Below, one piece after another: positions 8,059 to 16,015 of a stretch of DNA of 64,000 nucleotides (its first letter is position 1; each line of letters opens with the position of its first letter). The DNA is taken from positions 62,001-126,000 of the forward strand of contig NZ_VWWL01000020.1 of NCBI RefSeq assembly GCF_011752995.1. The letters run 5' to 3'. The notes under the pieces were generated by a model. That model worked only from the letters and a program-made list of their open reading frames with translations. It did not search any database and had not been told where the DNA came from. This stretch comes from Burkholderia sp. Ax-1724. Lineage in GTDB: Bacteria > Pseudomonadota > Gammaproteobacteria > Burkholderiales > Burkholderiaceae. A program made the position numbers and the translations under genes.

Positions 8059-8826
8059 TTACGGGATGGCGACGCTCATGCCGCCGTCGGCCATGACGAC
8101 CGAACCGACCATGTAGCTGGCGCGCTCCGATGCGAGGAAGGCCACGACTTCCGCGATCTCTTCGGGGCGGGCCGCGCGCCCGATCGGCGCTTTGCGGCCG
8201 TGCTCGGCCAGATAGGCCGGCCCGTCCGGCTGAATGGCATTGGTGATGTTGGTGATGGCATCGCCGGAGCCGACCGCATTGACGCGGATGCCGTGGCCGA
8301 TGGCTTCCAGCGCGAGCGTGCGCGTGAGTTGAGCCAGCGCGCCCTTGGACGCCGCATAGGCGGCAATGTTGGGGAACGACTGGTAGCAGGCATAGGAGCC
8401 GATATTGACGATGGCTCCGGACCCGGCCGCCATCATCGGCCGCATGGCTTCGCGGGAGAACAGGAACGCGCCGGTGGCGTTGACCGCCAGTATCTGGTTC
8501 CAGTCCTCGAGGCGCATCTCGACCACCGGCTTGCTGGTGATGATCCCGGCGTTGTTGACGAGAATGTCCAGCCGGCCGAACTGCTCCAGGGCTGTTTGCA
8601 CGGCCAGCGTGGCGCTGGCTTCCTGCGCGATGTCCGCGACCAGCGGCGCGATGCCGTCGCGCGCGAGGGCATTGACGTTCTCGCTCAGGTCCACGGCGAC
8701 TACGCGCGCGCCCTGGCGATGCAGCAGCTCGACCGTGGCGAGACCGATACCGCTGGCTGCGCCGGTGACGATGGCGACGCGTCCGGCAAACGGCGCGTCG
8801 TGAGAGGATGAAGTGACGTAAGACAT
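8059..8826 (-). CDS. SDR family NAD(P)-dependent oxidoreductase
   Basis: A classical short-chain dehydrogenase/reductase of 255 residues. It has TGAASGIG (21-28) for the cofactor, DLS after the second strand (Asp favours NAD), NNAG (91-94), and the catalytic Ser144, Tyr157 and Lys161 in YAASK. The C-terminal SYMVGSVVMADGG is typical. The start follows AAGGAATCCCT. It is the second gene of a probable operon (9601 to 6802 on the minus strand) facing the AraC-type regulator gene. The substrate is a secondary alcohol or ketone of unknown identity. Confidence 0.9.
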   Translation of the reverse strand: MSYVTSSSHDAPFAGRVAIVTGAASGIGLATVELLHRQGARVVAVDLSENVNALARDGIAPLVADIAQEASATLAVQTALEQFGRLDILVNNAGIITSKPVVEMRLEDWNQILAVNATGAFLFSREAMRPMMAAGSGAIVNIGSYACYQSFPNIAAYAASKGALAQLTRTLALEAIGHGIRVNAVGSGDAITNITNAIQPDGPAYLAEHGRKAPIGRAARPEEIAEVVAFLASERASYMVGSVVMADGGMSVAIP

Positions 8827-8857
8827 AGGGATTCCTTAAGAGAATGATTGCGTGGGA

Positions 8858-9601
8858 TCAATACGGGCTTGCAGTGGGCCGCACGATGATTTCGCTGACG
8901 TCCACGCCGTCCGGCTGCGCGATCGCATAACCGATGGCTTGCGCCACGGCCTGCGGCGGCAGGGCAATGCGGCGAAACTCGCGCATGGCCGAGCGTGCCG
9001 TTTCGTCGGTGATGTGATCGGCCAGCTCCGACTCGACAACGCCGGGGCTGACGACGGTCACGCGAAGCGAATCCGTCTCCTGGCGCAGCCCGTCGGAGAG
9101 GGCGCGTACCGCGTATTTGCTGGCGCAGTAGACGGCGGCGGTCGGCGTGACCGCATGCGCGCCGATCGAGGCAACGTTGACGATGTGGCCGTACCCCTGC
9201 GCCTGCATCACGGGCAGGACGGCGGCGATGCCGTTCAATACGCCGCGCACGTTGACGTCGAGCGTACGGTTCCATTCGTCGACCTTCAGTGCGGCCAGCG
9301 GCGACAGCGGCATGACGCCCGCGTTGTTGATCAGCACGTCGATGCGGCCGTAGCGCTTGTGGGCGAACGCGGCGATCTGCTGAAGGTCTTCGAGCCGGGT
9401 GACGTCGAGCGCGATCGCATCCACACTGGCGCCCTGAGCGCGCAGTTCTTCCTGCAGGGCCGTGAGGCGGTCGATACGGCGCGCCCCGATGACCAGGTGG
9501 TGGCCCATCTGCGCCAGATGCCGGACCGTGGCCTCGCCAATGCCGCTGCTGGCGCCGGTCAGCACAATGACCTTGCTTGTATTCGACGTAGTCGATTCCA
9601 T
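8858..9601 (-). CDS. SDR family oxidoreductase, first gene of AraC-linked operon
   Basis: A 247-residue short-chain dehydrogenase with TGASSGIG (15-22), GARR after the second strand (basic pair, favouring NADPH), NNAG (92-95), catalytic Ser145, Tyr158 and Lys162, and the PGVVESEL segment seen in the YdfG-like subgroup. A strong AAGGAGAAAAG precedes the ATG at 9601. The next dehydrogenase starts 31 bp downstream, so they are probably co-transcribed. The divergent AraC-family gene suggests induction by an aldehyde, ketone or similar compound; that is inferred from gene order. Confidence 0.9.
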   Translation of the reverse strand: MESTTSNTSKVIVLTGASSGIGEATVRHLAQMGHHLVIGARRIDRLTALQEELRAQGASVDAIALDVTRLEDLQQIAAFAHKRYGRIDVLINNAGVMPLSPLAALKVDEWNRTLDVNVRGVLNGIAAVLPVMQAQGYGHIVNVASIGAHAVTPTAAVYCASKYAVRALSDGLRQETDSLRVTVVSPGVVESELADHITDETARSAMREFRRIALPPQAVAQAIGYAIAQPDGVDVSEIIVRPTASPY

Positions 9602-9796
9602 CTTTTCTCCTTGTTGCCCAGTGCGAGCGAATAAAGCCGTGGCGGGGAATGAACAAGGTGAAATCGTAGAGAGGACGTGTCCCCCGGACTAGACGCAAGC
9701 CTATCGCGTCGTTGCCTATTCCTATTTCTCATCTATGAAAACCACTTCGTTGATGAAAAAATGTAGCTTATTCGTATTTGAGGAATAACTCGCTTC

Positions 9797-10744
9797 ATGA
9801 GCAAGCCGCGTCCTGACACATCCCGGCAGGCCGAGATGGCCGCACTGATCCGGCAGCTCGCCCCGCAGGAAGGGCATACCCGTTCGCTGCTGGACGGCGT
9901 ACGCCTGATGCGGGCGGATCGGCCGCTGGGGCGCACGCCGGTGCTGTATGAGCCGAGCATCGTGATCGTTTGCCAGGGCAGCAAGCGCGGCTATCTGGCC
10001 GATCAGCTCTATCGCTACGATGCCCAGCACTACCTGGTGCTCTCGGTGCCGCTGCCGTTTTCGACCGAAACCGATGCCAGCCCCAGGGAGCCCTTGCTCG
10101 CCGTCTCCGTACGGCTGGACATGACCGCCGTGGCCGATCTGGTCATCGAGGTGGAGCATCACGCCTGCGCGCCGGCCACCACGCCCGTCGGCATTATTTC
10201 CACGCCGCTGGACACCGCGCTGGCCGATACGACCGTGCGCCTGCTCAAGGCATTGACCTCGCCGATCGAAGCCCGCGTGTTGGGTCCGGCCATCGTGCGG
10301 GAACTGTGCTTTCGCGTTCTGATGGGTCCGCGCGGCGGAGCGATCAGGGCGGCGCTGGCCAGCCAGGGCAACTTCGGCCGGATCTCGCGCGCCCTGCGCC
10401 GTATCCATAGCGATTACGCCCAGGCGCTGGACGTCGGATCGCTGGCGCGCGAGGCGGACCTGAGCATCCCGGCCTTCCATGCCCACTTCAAGACCGTGAC
10501 CGCCACCTCGCCGATCCAGTACATCAAGTCGGTACGGCTGCATCAGGCACGGCTGCTGATGATCCGCGACGACCTCACCGCGGCGGCAGCAGCCGTGCGC
10601 GTCGGCTACGAAAGCGCATCGCAGTTCAACCGCGAGTTCAAGCGGCTCTTTGGCCGCAGTCCCGGCGAGGAGGCGCGCGAAATGCGCTCGGCTTTCGCGC
10701 TGATGGCGCCCGCGCAACTCGACGCAATAGCGGCGACCCATTAG
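9797..10744 (+). CDS. AraC family transcriptional regulator with AraC_N-type sensor domain
   Basis: A 315-residue regulator. Residues about 20-180 form the AraC_N cupin-like domain (VLYEPSIVIVCQGSKRGYLADQ in pieces is its signature), as in YqhC-like regulators of aldehyde reductases. Residues about 205-300 carry two helix-turn-helix units: SLAREADLSIPAFHAHFK and AAAAVRVGYESASQFNREFKR, ending FGRSPGEE. It is transcribed away from the two dehydrogenase genes across a 195-bp intergenic region that probably holds both promoters. It most likely activates the dehydrogenase operon. The inducer is unknown. Confidence 0.9.
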   Translation: MSKPRPDTSRQAEMAALIRQLAPQEGHTRSLLDGVRLMRADRPLGRTPVLYEPSIVIVCQGSKRGYLADQLYRYDAQHYLVLSVPLPFSTETDASPREPLLAVSVRLDMTAVADLVIEVEHHACAPATTPVGIISTPLDTALADTTVRLLKALTSPIEARVLGPAIVRELCFRVLMGPRGGAIRAALASQGNFGRISRALRRIHSDYAQALDVGSLAREADLSIPAFHAHFKTVTATSPIQYIKSVRLHQARLLMIRDDLTAAAAAVRVGYESASQFNREFKRLFGRSPGEEAREMRSAFALMAPAQLDAIAATH

Positions 10745-10797
10745 CCGTGCCCCATTAGCGCAACGGCACCGGGCCCACCGCTTCCCAAGGAGAAACG

Positions 10798-11388
10798 ATG
10801 CAGACGAGCACGCTGGATAAACAACTGGCATTCCTGAAGGAAATCGATCGACTGAAGTCCGTCATACGGCAATCCCCATTGCTGGACCGCAGCAGGAAAG
10901 AGAATTCCGCCGAGCACTCCTGGCACCTCGCGATGTACGCGCTGATACTGAGCGAGCATGCTGGCGAGGCCGTGGATGCGACTCGGGTCATCCAGATGCT
11001 TCTGCTGCATGACATCGTCGAGATCGACGTCGGCGATTTTCCGATCCATGGCGGCACGTCGCGCGAGTTGCAGGCCGAACAGGAGTCGAAGGCGGCGGTG
11101 CGATTGTTCGGGCTGCTGCCGCAGCCGCAAGGTAGCGGGCTTCTCGGCCTGTGGCAGGAATTCGAGCTTGCGCAGACCGCGGACGCGAAGTTCGCCAAAG
11201 CGCTTGATCGCTTCCAGCCCTTGCTCGTCAACCTCGCGACCGGCGGCGGCACCTGGACGGAGAACGACGTCTCGCTCGATCAGGTGCTCTCCCGCTATGG
11301 CCCGGTGATCGAAGCCGGGGCGCCCGATCTGTGGGCGGCATGCGAGCGATGGGTCATCGAGCATTTTCGGAACGGGCAAGCGGCGTAG
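10798..11388 (+). CDS. HD domain hydrolase (YfbR/HDDC2-like 5'-deoxynucleotidase family)
   Basis: A 196-residue metal-dependent phosphohydrolase. The HD ligands are visible: SAEHSWH (His40, His43) and LLLHDIVEI (His71, Asp72), with a following DVGD. This pattern belongs to the HD_3/YfbR-like group, which removes phosphate from deoxynucleoside monophosphates. A good AAGGAGAAACG precedes the ATG. It begins 53 bp after the AraC-type regulator and could be read from the same promoter, although no functional link is obvious. Substrate specificity is inferred from the family only. Confidence 0.82.
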   Translation: MQTSTLDKQLAFLKEIDRLKSVIRQSPLLDRSRKENSAEHSWHLAMYALILSEHAGEAVDATRVIQMLLLHDIVEIDVGDFPIHGGTSRELQAEQESKAAVRLFGLLPQPQGSGLLGLWQEFELAQTADAKFAKALDRFQPLLVNLATGGGTWTENDVSLDQVLSRYGPVIEAGAPDLWAACERWVIEHFRNGQAA

Positions 11389-11432
11389 TTCGCGATTCGC
11401 CATAGACTCGTCGTACGTTTGTGCGTACGGCG

Positions 11433-12209
11433 TCAAATGCCCGCGTACCAGTCGTAGCCCCGATCTTCCCAATAGCCCCCCCGGCCACCCCACAAGGTAT
11501 CGAATGCCGGGACGACTTCGATCCGCATCAGGTACTTCGCCTGCTTGTAGCCGAGTTGTCTTTCGACTCTCAGCCGCAGCGGCGCGCCATGCGCCACCGG
11601 CAGAGCCTTGCCGTTCATCGCATAGGCGAGAAGGGTTTGAGGGTGATAAGCATCGAGCAGATCGATGCTTTCGTAATAGCGGCCGCTGCCGTCGAACGTG
11701 ACCTCCAGTTCGTCCGCGCAGTGGAATACGACATAGCGCGCACCGGACTTCAGGCGCGCGAGATCCAGTATTCGCCCGAGCGGCACGCCTTGCCATTGGC
11801 CAATTGCGCTCCACCCCTCGACACAATCGTGCCGGGTAATCTGCGTGCGCGATGGCAGACGCTTCAGTTCGTCAAGCGACAGGCTGAGCGGTTGCTGTAC
11901 GAGCCCATCCACCTGCAATCGCCAGTCGGCGAAGCCGTTCTCGAGCAGCTGGTTGTACTCCTCGGAGTCGGGGGCTTGAGTGCCATTGGCGCGGAACACG
12001 GGCGACAAGTCGGCCACGCTGTATTCCGGAGCCAGCGATTGACGGCCGAGCAGCAAGCGCTGGCTCTCCATCGTCAGCTTCTCGCTATTGCGCAGCAAGG
12101 CGCCGAACCCGGTACTTTGCGTTGCTCGATCGCATCCGGCAAGCAGAACCGCGCCGGCACCGGATATCAAGCCTGCCAGCATGCGCCGCCGCGAAAACCC
12201 TGATTTCAT
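11433..12209 (-). CDS. Tat-exported molybdopterin oxidoreductase, sulfite oxidase/MsrP superfamily, predicted lipoprotein
   Basis: A 258-residue periplasmic enzyme of the sulfite oxidase fold. The N terminus has a twin-arginine signal (SRRRML, Arg7-Arg9) that ends in a lipobox, LAGC (Cys26), so it may be lipid-anchored. The molybdenum-ligating Cys is probably Cys129 in RHDCVEGWS, the conserved motif of the superfamily. Later segments (VAHGAPLRLRV, QLGYKQAKYLMRIEV) match the MsrP/YedY group. Its start overlaps the stop of the upstream cytochrome b gene by 4 bp (ATGA), which supports a physical electron-transfer pair. The substrate is unknown. Confidence 0.88.
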   Translation of the reverse strand: MKSGFSRRRMLAGLISGAGAVLLAGCDRATQSTGFGALLRNSEKLTMESQRLLLGRQSLAPEYSVADLSPVFRANGTQAPDSEEYNQLLENGFADWRLQVDGLVQQPLSLSLDELKRLPSRTQITRHDCVEGWSAIGQWQGVPLGRILDLARLKSGARYVVFHCADELEVTFDGSGRYYESIDLLDAYHPQTLLAYAMNGKALPVAHGAPLRLRVERQLGYKQAKYLMRIEVVPAFDTLWGGRGGYWEDRGYDWYAGI

Positions 12210-13072
12210 CGTGCCTCTCCCGAGTGGTCGATCGCATAACGCCCGTCGATCATCGAACGCAAGTTGTTCCAGAAGCCGGACAGGACGACCATCAACACAT
12301 GGACGACGACAAACAGCACGAGCAAGGACGCCGTGATGAAGTGCAACGTACGCGCCGAAGGGCGGCCGCCGAACAGGTCGGGCAGGAATGGAAAGACGGC
12401 GTCCATACCCGGCGACATCGTCAATCCGGTCAGCACCATCAACGGCAGCAGCACGAGTGCCACGAGCAGATAGGTGATCTTTTGCAGGGCGTTGTAGCGT
12501 CGTGCCTCATCGCCTTTGGCGAAACGAAGGCGCGCGTGATCCAGTACTTCGCGCCACACATGCCGCGGTGCGAGCTGGTCTCGATCCGGCAATAGATCGC
12601 GGCGAATATGGCCACGCCAGAAGCCGTGCGCGAGATAGATCGCGCCATTGATAACCAGCAGCCATGCAAACAGAAAGTGCCAATTCCGGGCTGCGCCGAG
12701 ATCGTAGTAAGAAGGAATCGTGAGCCAGGAAGGAAATGCTCGCGGCACGACTGCATTGCCTTCCTGGGAAACACCGAGAAGGCCTGTCGTCCCGATACTC
12801 AGCGAACCGATGCGCAAAAAACCGTGCAAACCGTCTGCCTGTTTCCGCGACCCGATGACAATGAATGCATGGTCGGTATCCGCGCCATATTTGCCCCAAT
12901 ACAGTCTGGGGTGCGCATTGAAGATTTGCAGCCCACTCATCAACATGACGGAAAGGCACAGCACATTGATCCAGTGCGTGATGCGCACTGTCGCTGAATG
13001 TCGCCGGATAAACCGGCGGCGCGTCGGGCGGGGAAGCGGTGCCCGCGCATGCGTTGAATCAGGGGTGTTCAT
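12206..13072 (-). CDS. Cytochrome b561-like membrane subunit
   Basis: A 288-residue integral membrane protein with about four or five hydrophobic segments and candidate haem-ligating histidines in RITHWINVL (His33), ARNWHFLFAWLLV, LHFITASLLV and VVVHVLMVV. The fold is that of Ni/Fe-hydrogenase and thiosulfate-reductase type cytochrome b subunits. It probably passes electrons from quinol to the molybdoenzyme encoded immediately downstream, with which it overlaps by 4 bp. A soluble insert between the first and second segments (about residues 55-120) is longer than in minimal cytochrome b561. It is the middle gene of a three-gene operon. Confidence 0.85.
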   Translation of the reverse strand: MNTPDSTHARAPLPRPTRRRFIRRHSATVRITHWINVLCLSVMLMSGLQIFNAHPRLYWGKYGADTDHAFIVIGSRKQADGLHGFLRIGSLSIGTTGLLGVSQEGNAVVPRAFPSWLTIPSYYDLGAARNWHFLFAWLLVINGAIYLAHGFWRGHIRRDLLPDRDQLAPRHVWREVLDHARLRFAKGDEARRYNALQKITYLLVALVLLPLMVLTGLTMSPGMDAVFPFLPDLFGGRPSARTLHFITASLLVLFVVVHVLMVVLSGFWNNLRSMIDGRYAIDHSGEAR

Positions 13073-13128
13073 TGAAAAGCCTCGTACCGGCTGGCGGATA
13101 ACACCAGCCGGTCATGGTGGTCGCTACA

Positions 13129-13764
13129 TTACATCGGCGGCACGACGCCGTTCTTGCCCACGATCAGTTGACCCGAGCTCAGCGCGCCGTTTGCCTCTTG
13201 CTGTGCGGGGATAAATACCGCCGTGCCGGGTTTCACGTCGTCGGGTGTGGCGGGCGCCAATGTCACGACAGGCGTACCGTTCGGAATGGAGATCTTCTTT
13301 TCCTGGCCGTGATAGTTGACGGTCACGGTGCTGCCGTCCACCGACTTGACCGCGTCTCCCACGGTCGCGTTGGTCATCGTGCTATTGGGTTTCAGGTCCC
13401 AGCCATAACTGCCTTCTCCGGTCCCCTTCAATGCCGGCGGGAAAATCAGCACTTCCAGGGCGCCGTCGCCGCCTTCGGATTTGGGCAACGATGCAATACC
13501 GACAAAATCGCCCGGCTTGATGTCGCCGATACGGGCTTTCACGACTGCCGATGCTCGCCAGCCGTCCTTGAGCTTCACCGTGAGCGCTTGGCCGTCGCGT
13601 GATTTCACCTGAAGCTGGTCGCCCGCTAACGAGACGACCGTACCCCGCACACGAACCGCCTGGTCCGCCGCGTGAGCGGCAGTGGCAGCGGCCAGGCCGC
13701 TGGTCGCGAGTACGACACCGGTCAGGCTGCGGGCGAGAAGTTGGCGAAGTCGTGCAATATCCAT
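13129..13764 (-). CDS. Exported hypothetical protein, first gene of molybdoenzyme operon
   Basis: A 211-residue secreted protein with a signal peptide (about residues 1-33, ending AAHA). The mature part is beta-rich with two repeated-looking segments (VRVRGTVVSLAGDQLQVKSRDG and a later VKSVDGSTVTVNYHGQ), like the small beta-barrel DUF5666-type domains. The start at 13764 follows CCAGGAGAATCAAG; an in-frame ATG further upstream has none. It lies 56 bp before the cytochrome b gene, so it may help assemble or shield the exported redox enzyme. That role is inferred from gene order only. Confidence 0.75.
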   Translation of the reverse strand: MDIARLRQLLARSLTGVVLATSGLAAATAAHAADQAVRVRGTVVSLAGDQLQVKSRDGQALTVKLKDGWRASAVVKARIGDIKPGDFVGIASLPKSEGGDGALEVLIFPPALKGTGEGSYGWDLKPNSTMTNATVGDAVKSVDGSTVTVNYHGQEKKISIPNGTPVVTLAPATPDDVKPGTAVFIPAQQEANGALSSGQLIVGKNGVVPPM

Positions 13765-13882
13765 CTTGATTCTCCTGGGTGATATAAGCATCGCGTTACC
13801 GATACATGGCGCGTGAACGAAGAAAATCGTCGAAAGCCGCGCCGGGCAACTTCCGAAAGTGACGGATCAGTGCATAGCGATC

Positions 13883-14386
13883 CTAAGCAGCTTGCACACG
13901 CCCGCGTTGCGAGCGCATCCACCAGTATTGCAACGCCGCTCCCACCACGAAGATGCCGAGCCACGCCGCCAGCGTGCTGCGCACAAGGGGAGAGGCGGGA
14001 CCTTCCGCGAGGGGATGGGCAACGGGCAGCCGCGTCAGCGTCTCGTTGATCCCGGGGACCAGCAGCAGGAAGAAGCTGAATGTGAAGCCGAACTGGGATA
14101 GATAGGCTCGCGCGCGCCCCAGAATGGATATCCGTGGAATCAGTAGCGCGGCGCCTATTGCGAGGAGCGCCAGAATACCCAGGGCATGGCCGGCGTTGAA
14201 GCCGCCGGTGCTGGATAGCCCGAACGAGGTAAGCACCGACACGACCAGTCCGCCGAGATAAATCCGTCCCGACTGCCTGGTGCTATCGATGCCGTGATAG
14301 CGGACGAAGCTATAGAGTCCCGCAACAAACGGAACCAGGCTGACGATGGTATGGCAAGCGCCCAAAGTGGAAATAGGGTGGGGCAT
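13883..14386 (-). CDS. Small integral membrane protein, TetR-linked
   Basis: A 167-residue protein with four or five hydrophobic helices (TIVSLVPFVAGLYSFV, IYLGGLVVSVLTSFGL, ALGILALLAIGAALL, FTFSFFLLLVPGI, AWLGIFVVGAAL). Function not recognised. The start at 14386 follows CGGAGCTACCGTCTT. An operator-like inverted repeat (14408-14427) lies 22 bp upstream, between this gene and the TetR gene on the same strand. A near-copy lies upstream of the TetR gene, so this membrane protein is the likely target of that repressor. Confidence 0.75.
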   Translation of the reverse strand: MPHPISTLGACHTIVSLVPFVAGLYSFVRYHGIDSTRQSGRIYLGGLVVSVLTSFGLSSTGGFNAGHALGILALLAIGAALLIPRISILGRARAYLSQFGFTFSFFLLLVPGINETLTRLPVAHPLAEGPASPLVRSTLAAWLGIFVVGAALQYWWMRSQRGRVQAA

Positions 14387-14407
14387 AAGACGGTAGCTCC
14401 GAAAAGC

Positions 14408-14428
14408 AACCAACTAGTTGATTGGTTT
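14408..14428. promoter_or_regulatory. Candidate operator 1 of the upstream TetR repressor
   Basis: AACCAA-N8-TTGGTT inverted repeat centred on CAACTAGTTG. Its right half ACTAGTTGATTGGTTT (14413-14428) matches 15 of 16 bases at 15161-15176. It lies 22 bp before the membrane-protein start codon. Confidence 0.55.
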
Positions 14429-14484
14429 GGTGGTAAAAAAAATGATCGCCTTACTGGTTCGCCAGTCCAGTAAGGCGATCGGTT

Positions 14485-15066
14485 TTACGCAGTCAGTCGG
14501 CCAATGGCCGAGCGCGAAATGGCACGGAACGATTCCGGATTGCCCAATGCTCGCGCCGTCAACATTGCGCCATGCACGGTGGACATAAACGTTTGAGCTT
14601 CGACGCGAGCGCTGTCGCGCAAATGGAATTGCGACTTTGCCGCGCCCTTCTTCAGAACCGTCGCGATCCACGTGGTCAGGTCTTCGAAATAGCCGTGCAC
14701 TTCGTCTGCAATCTCTTGCGGGATCATCGGTGATTCGGCTGCCAGCATGGCGCAAATGCACATGGACGATGTGCCTTCGCGTATGCATTGCGCCCAGTAG
14801 TCGGTGTAGGCCGTCAGTTGCGCGAGCGGATCATCGAGTTGCCGCTGCATGGCGGCCAAACCTTCCCGGGCCTGCTCGCGGTGTTGTGCGACCACGGTCA
14901 GAACGAGGTCGGCCTTGCTCGGAAAATGATGATGGATGCTGGCCTTGCTGATATTGACCCGCTCGGACAGATCGGCATAGCTGAACCCGTTGTAACCGCC
15001 GGCGGCGAGCAGGAGCTTGGTATGCTCGGCAATTTCGGTGGCGCGGGGAGACAGTTCCACACTCAT
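14485..15066 (-). CDS. TetR/AcrR family transcriptional regulator
   Basis: A 193-residue repressor. The N-terminal helix-turn-helix (residues about 8-55) reads ATEIAEHTKLLLAAGGYNGF, then YADLSERVNISKASIHHHFPSK, a canonical TetR recognition unit. The C-terminal part resembles the TetR_C_11/AcuR-like ligand domain (MCICAMLAAESPMIP). The start at 15066 is preferred over upstream in-frame ATGs because the domain begins there; the Shine-Dalgarno is weak. Operator-like repeats upstream of this gene and of the downstream membrane-protein gene suggest autoregulation plus repression of that gene. The ligand is unknown. Confidence 0.88.
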   Translation of the reverse strand: MSVELSPRATEIAEHTKLLLAAGGYNGFSYADLSERVNISKASIHHHFPSKADLVLTVVAQHREQAREGLAAMQRQLDDPLAQLTAYTDYWAQCIREGTSSMCICAMLAAESPMIPQEIADEVHGYFEDLTTWIATVLKKGAAKSQFHLRDSARVEAQTFMSTVHGAMLTARALGNPESFRAISRSAIGRLTA

Positions 15067-15160
15067 GAGTATTGACTCGATTGGCTGAATAGACGCGTGA
15101 GACAACATTCGTCCGGTTCGATACGACGGGGCCGTTGTCGCCTGCAATAGTTTGCAATCT

Positions 15161-15176
15161 ACTAGTTGGTTGGTTT
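15161..15176. promoter_or_regulatory. Candidate operator 2 of the upstream TetR repressor
   Basis: ACTAGTTGGTTGGTTT, 15 of 16 bases identical to 14413-14428 and in the same orientation. It lies 95 bp upstream of the TetR start codon at 15066 and between two divergent tetR genes. Confidence 0.5.
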
Positions 15177-15296
15177 CGCGTCAAGACTTTCCGCAGACAC
15201 TTTTAATCCGGGACGCCTGATGGTGCTGTCCGCATGCGGGCAGTACGTTCGTCCTGGCCATGGATTCATGGCGGTAAAGATGACTGGGCTGGAATC

Positions 15297-15328
15297 TTGA
15301 CTATTTTGGACCATCTGGTTTATAAATG
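15297..15328 (+). promoter_or_regulatory. Promoter and candidate operator of second TetR gene (leaderless transcript)
   Basis: TTGACT (15297-15302), an 18-bp spacer and TATAAA (15321-15326) place the transcription start at about 15333, the A of the start codon. No Shine-Dalgarno is present, so the mRNA is probably leaderless. The spacer and -10 carry TTTTGGACCATCTGGTTTAT, with the short inverted repeat ACCA-TC-TGGT. A 19-of-25 match lies in front of the transporter gene at 15990-16014. Confidence 0.6.
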
Positions 15329-15332
15329 TGCC

Positions 15333-15950
15333 ATGCCTAATCCACATGCCACCGCCGACCGGCAGCGAGGACGTCCTCGCGAGTTCGACCTCGACCAGAC
15401 TATCGAGCACGCAATGCAGATTTTCTGGACGAAGGGCTATCAGGGTACCTCCTTGCCGGACCTGCTGGACGTCACTGGGCTCTCCCGAGGAAGCCTGTAC
15501 GCAGCCTTTGGCGACAAGCACGGCCTTTTCCTGCTCGCCCTCGATCGCTACATCGTCCAGGCACTCAAGCGCCTCGACGATGAATTTGCCTCAGGCCAGA
15601 AAGCCCTGGCGGGGCTCAAGGCATGCATGAATGGTTATGTCGCGCGCACGGAGGGCGCCGCCGGCAAGCGCGGCTGCCTCGTCGTGGCGACAGCCATGGA
15701 ATTAGCGGCACATGACGAAGAGGTTGCGAGCCGGATCGCTCATTTTTGGAGCGCCATGGAGGCGCGGTTGATCAAAGCCTTGAAACGCGCCCAGAAAGAA
15801 GGGGATCTGGCGAGGAACGTCGACCCCGCGGCGGCGGCTCACATGCTCGTTTGCTTTCTCGAAGGCCTTCGTGTCGTTCGCAAGATCGGCTTCAAACCCG
15901 ACAGGGCAAAGGATGCCGTGCAGGCACTGATCAGCAGCCTGACGGCTTGA
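15333..15950 (+). CDS. TetR/AcrR family transcriptional regulator
   Basis: A 205-residue repressor. RGRPREFDLDQTIEHAMQIFW, then YQGTSLPDLLDVTGLSRGSLYAAFGDKHGLF form the TetR DNA-binding domain (residues about 10-60, quoted in parts). The ligand domain contains GKRGCLVVATAMELA, the TetR_C motif of the AefR/YcdC-like group. The ATG at 15333 is adopted because the domain begins just after it and a strong promoter predicts transcription starting exactly there. It is followed by a DMT transporter gene and an esterase-like gene on the same strand. Similar operator-like sequences precede this gene and the transporter gene. Confidence 0.9.
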   Translation: MPNPHATADRQRGRPREFDLDQTIEHAMQIFWTKGYQGTSLPDLLDVTGLSRGSLYAAFGDKHGLFLLALDRYIVQALKRLDDEFASGQKALAGLKACMNGYVARTEGAAGKRGCLVVATAMELAAHDEEVASRIAHFWSAMEARLIKALKRAQKEGDLARNVDPAAAAHMLVCFLEGLRVVRKIGFKPDRAKDAVQALISSLTA

Positions 15951-15989
15951 ATACGGAAGACAAGGCACGACGCATTTTCGTGCGTCGAT

Positions 15990-16014
15990 TTTTGGACTAA
16001 TTGGTTTATTTATC
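15990..16014. promoter_or_regulatory. Second copy of candidate TetR operator, before transporter gene
   Basis: Begins TTTTGGACTAATTGGTTTAT and matches 15304-15328 at 19 of 25 positions. It ends one base before the transporter start codon at 16016, which also lacks a Shine-Dalgarno. The likely repressor is the TetR protein encoded at 15333-15950. Confidence 0.5.
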
Positions 16015-16015
16015 A

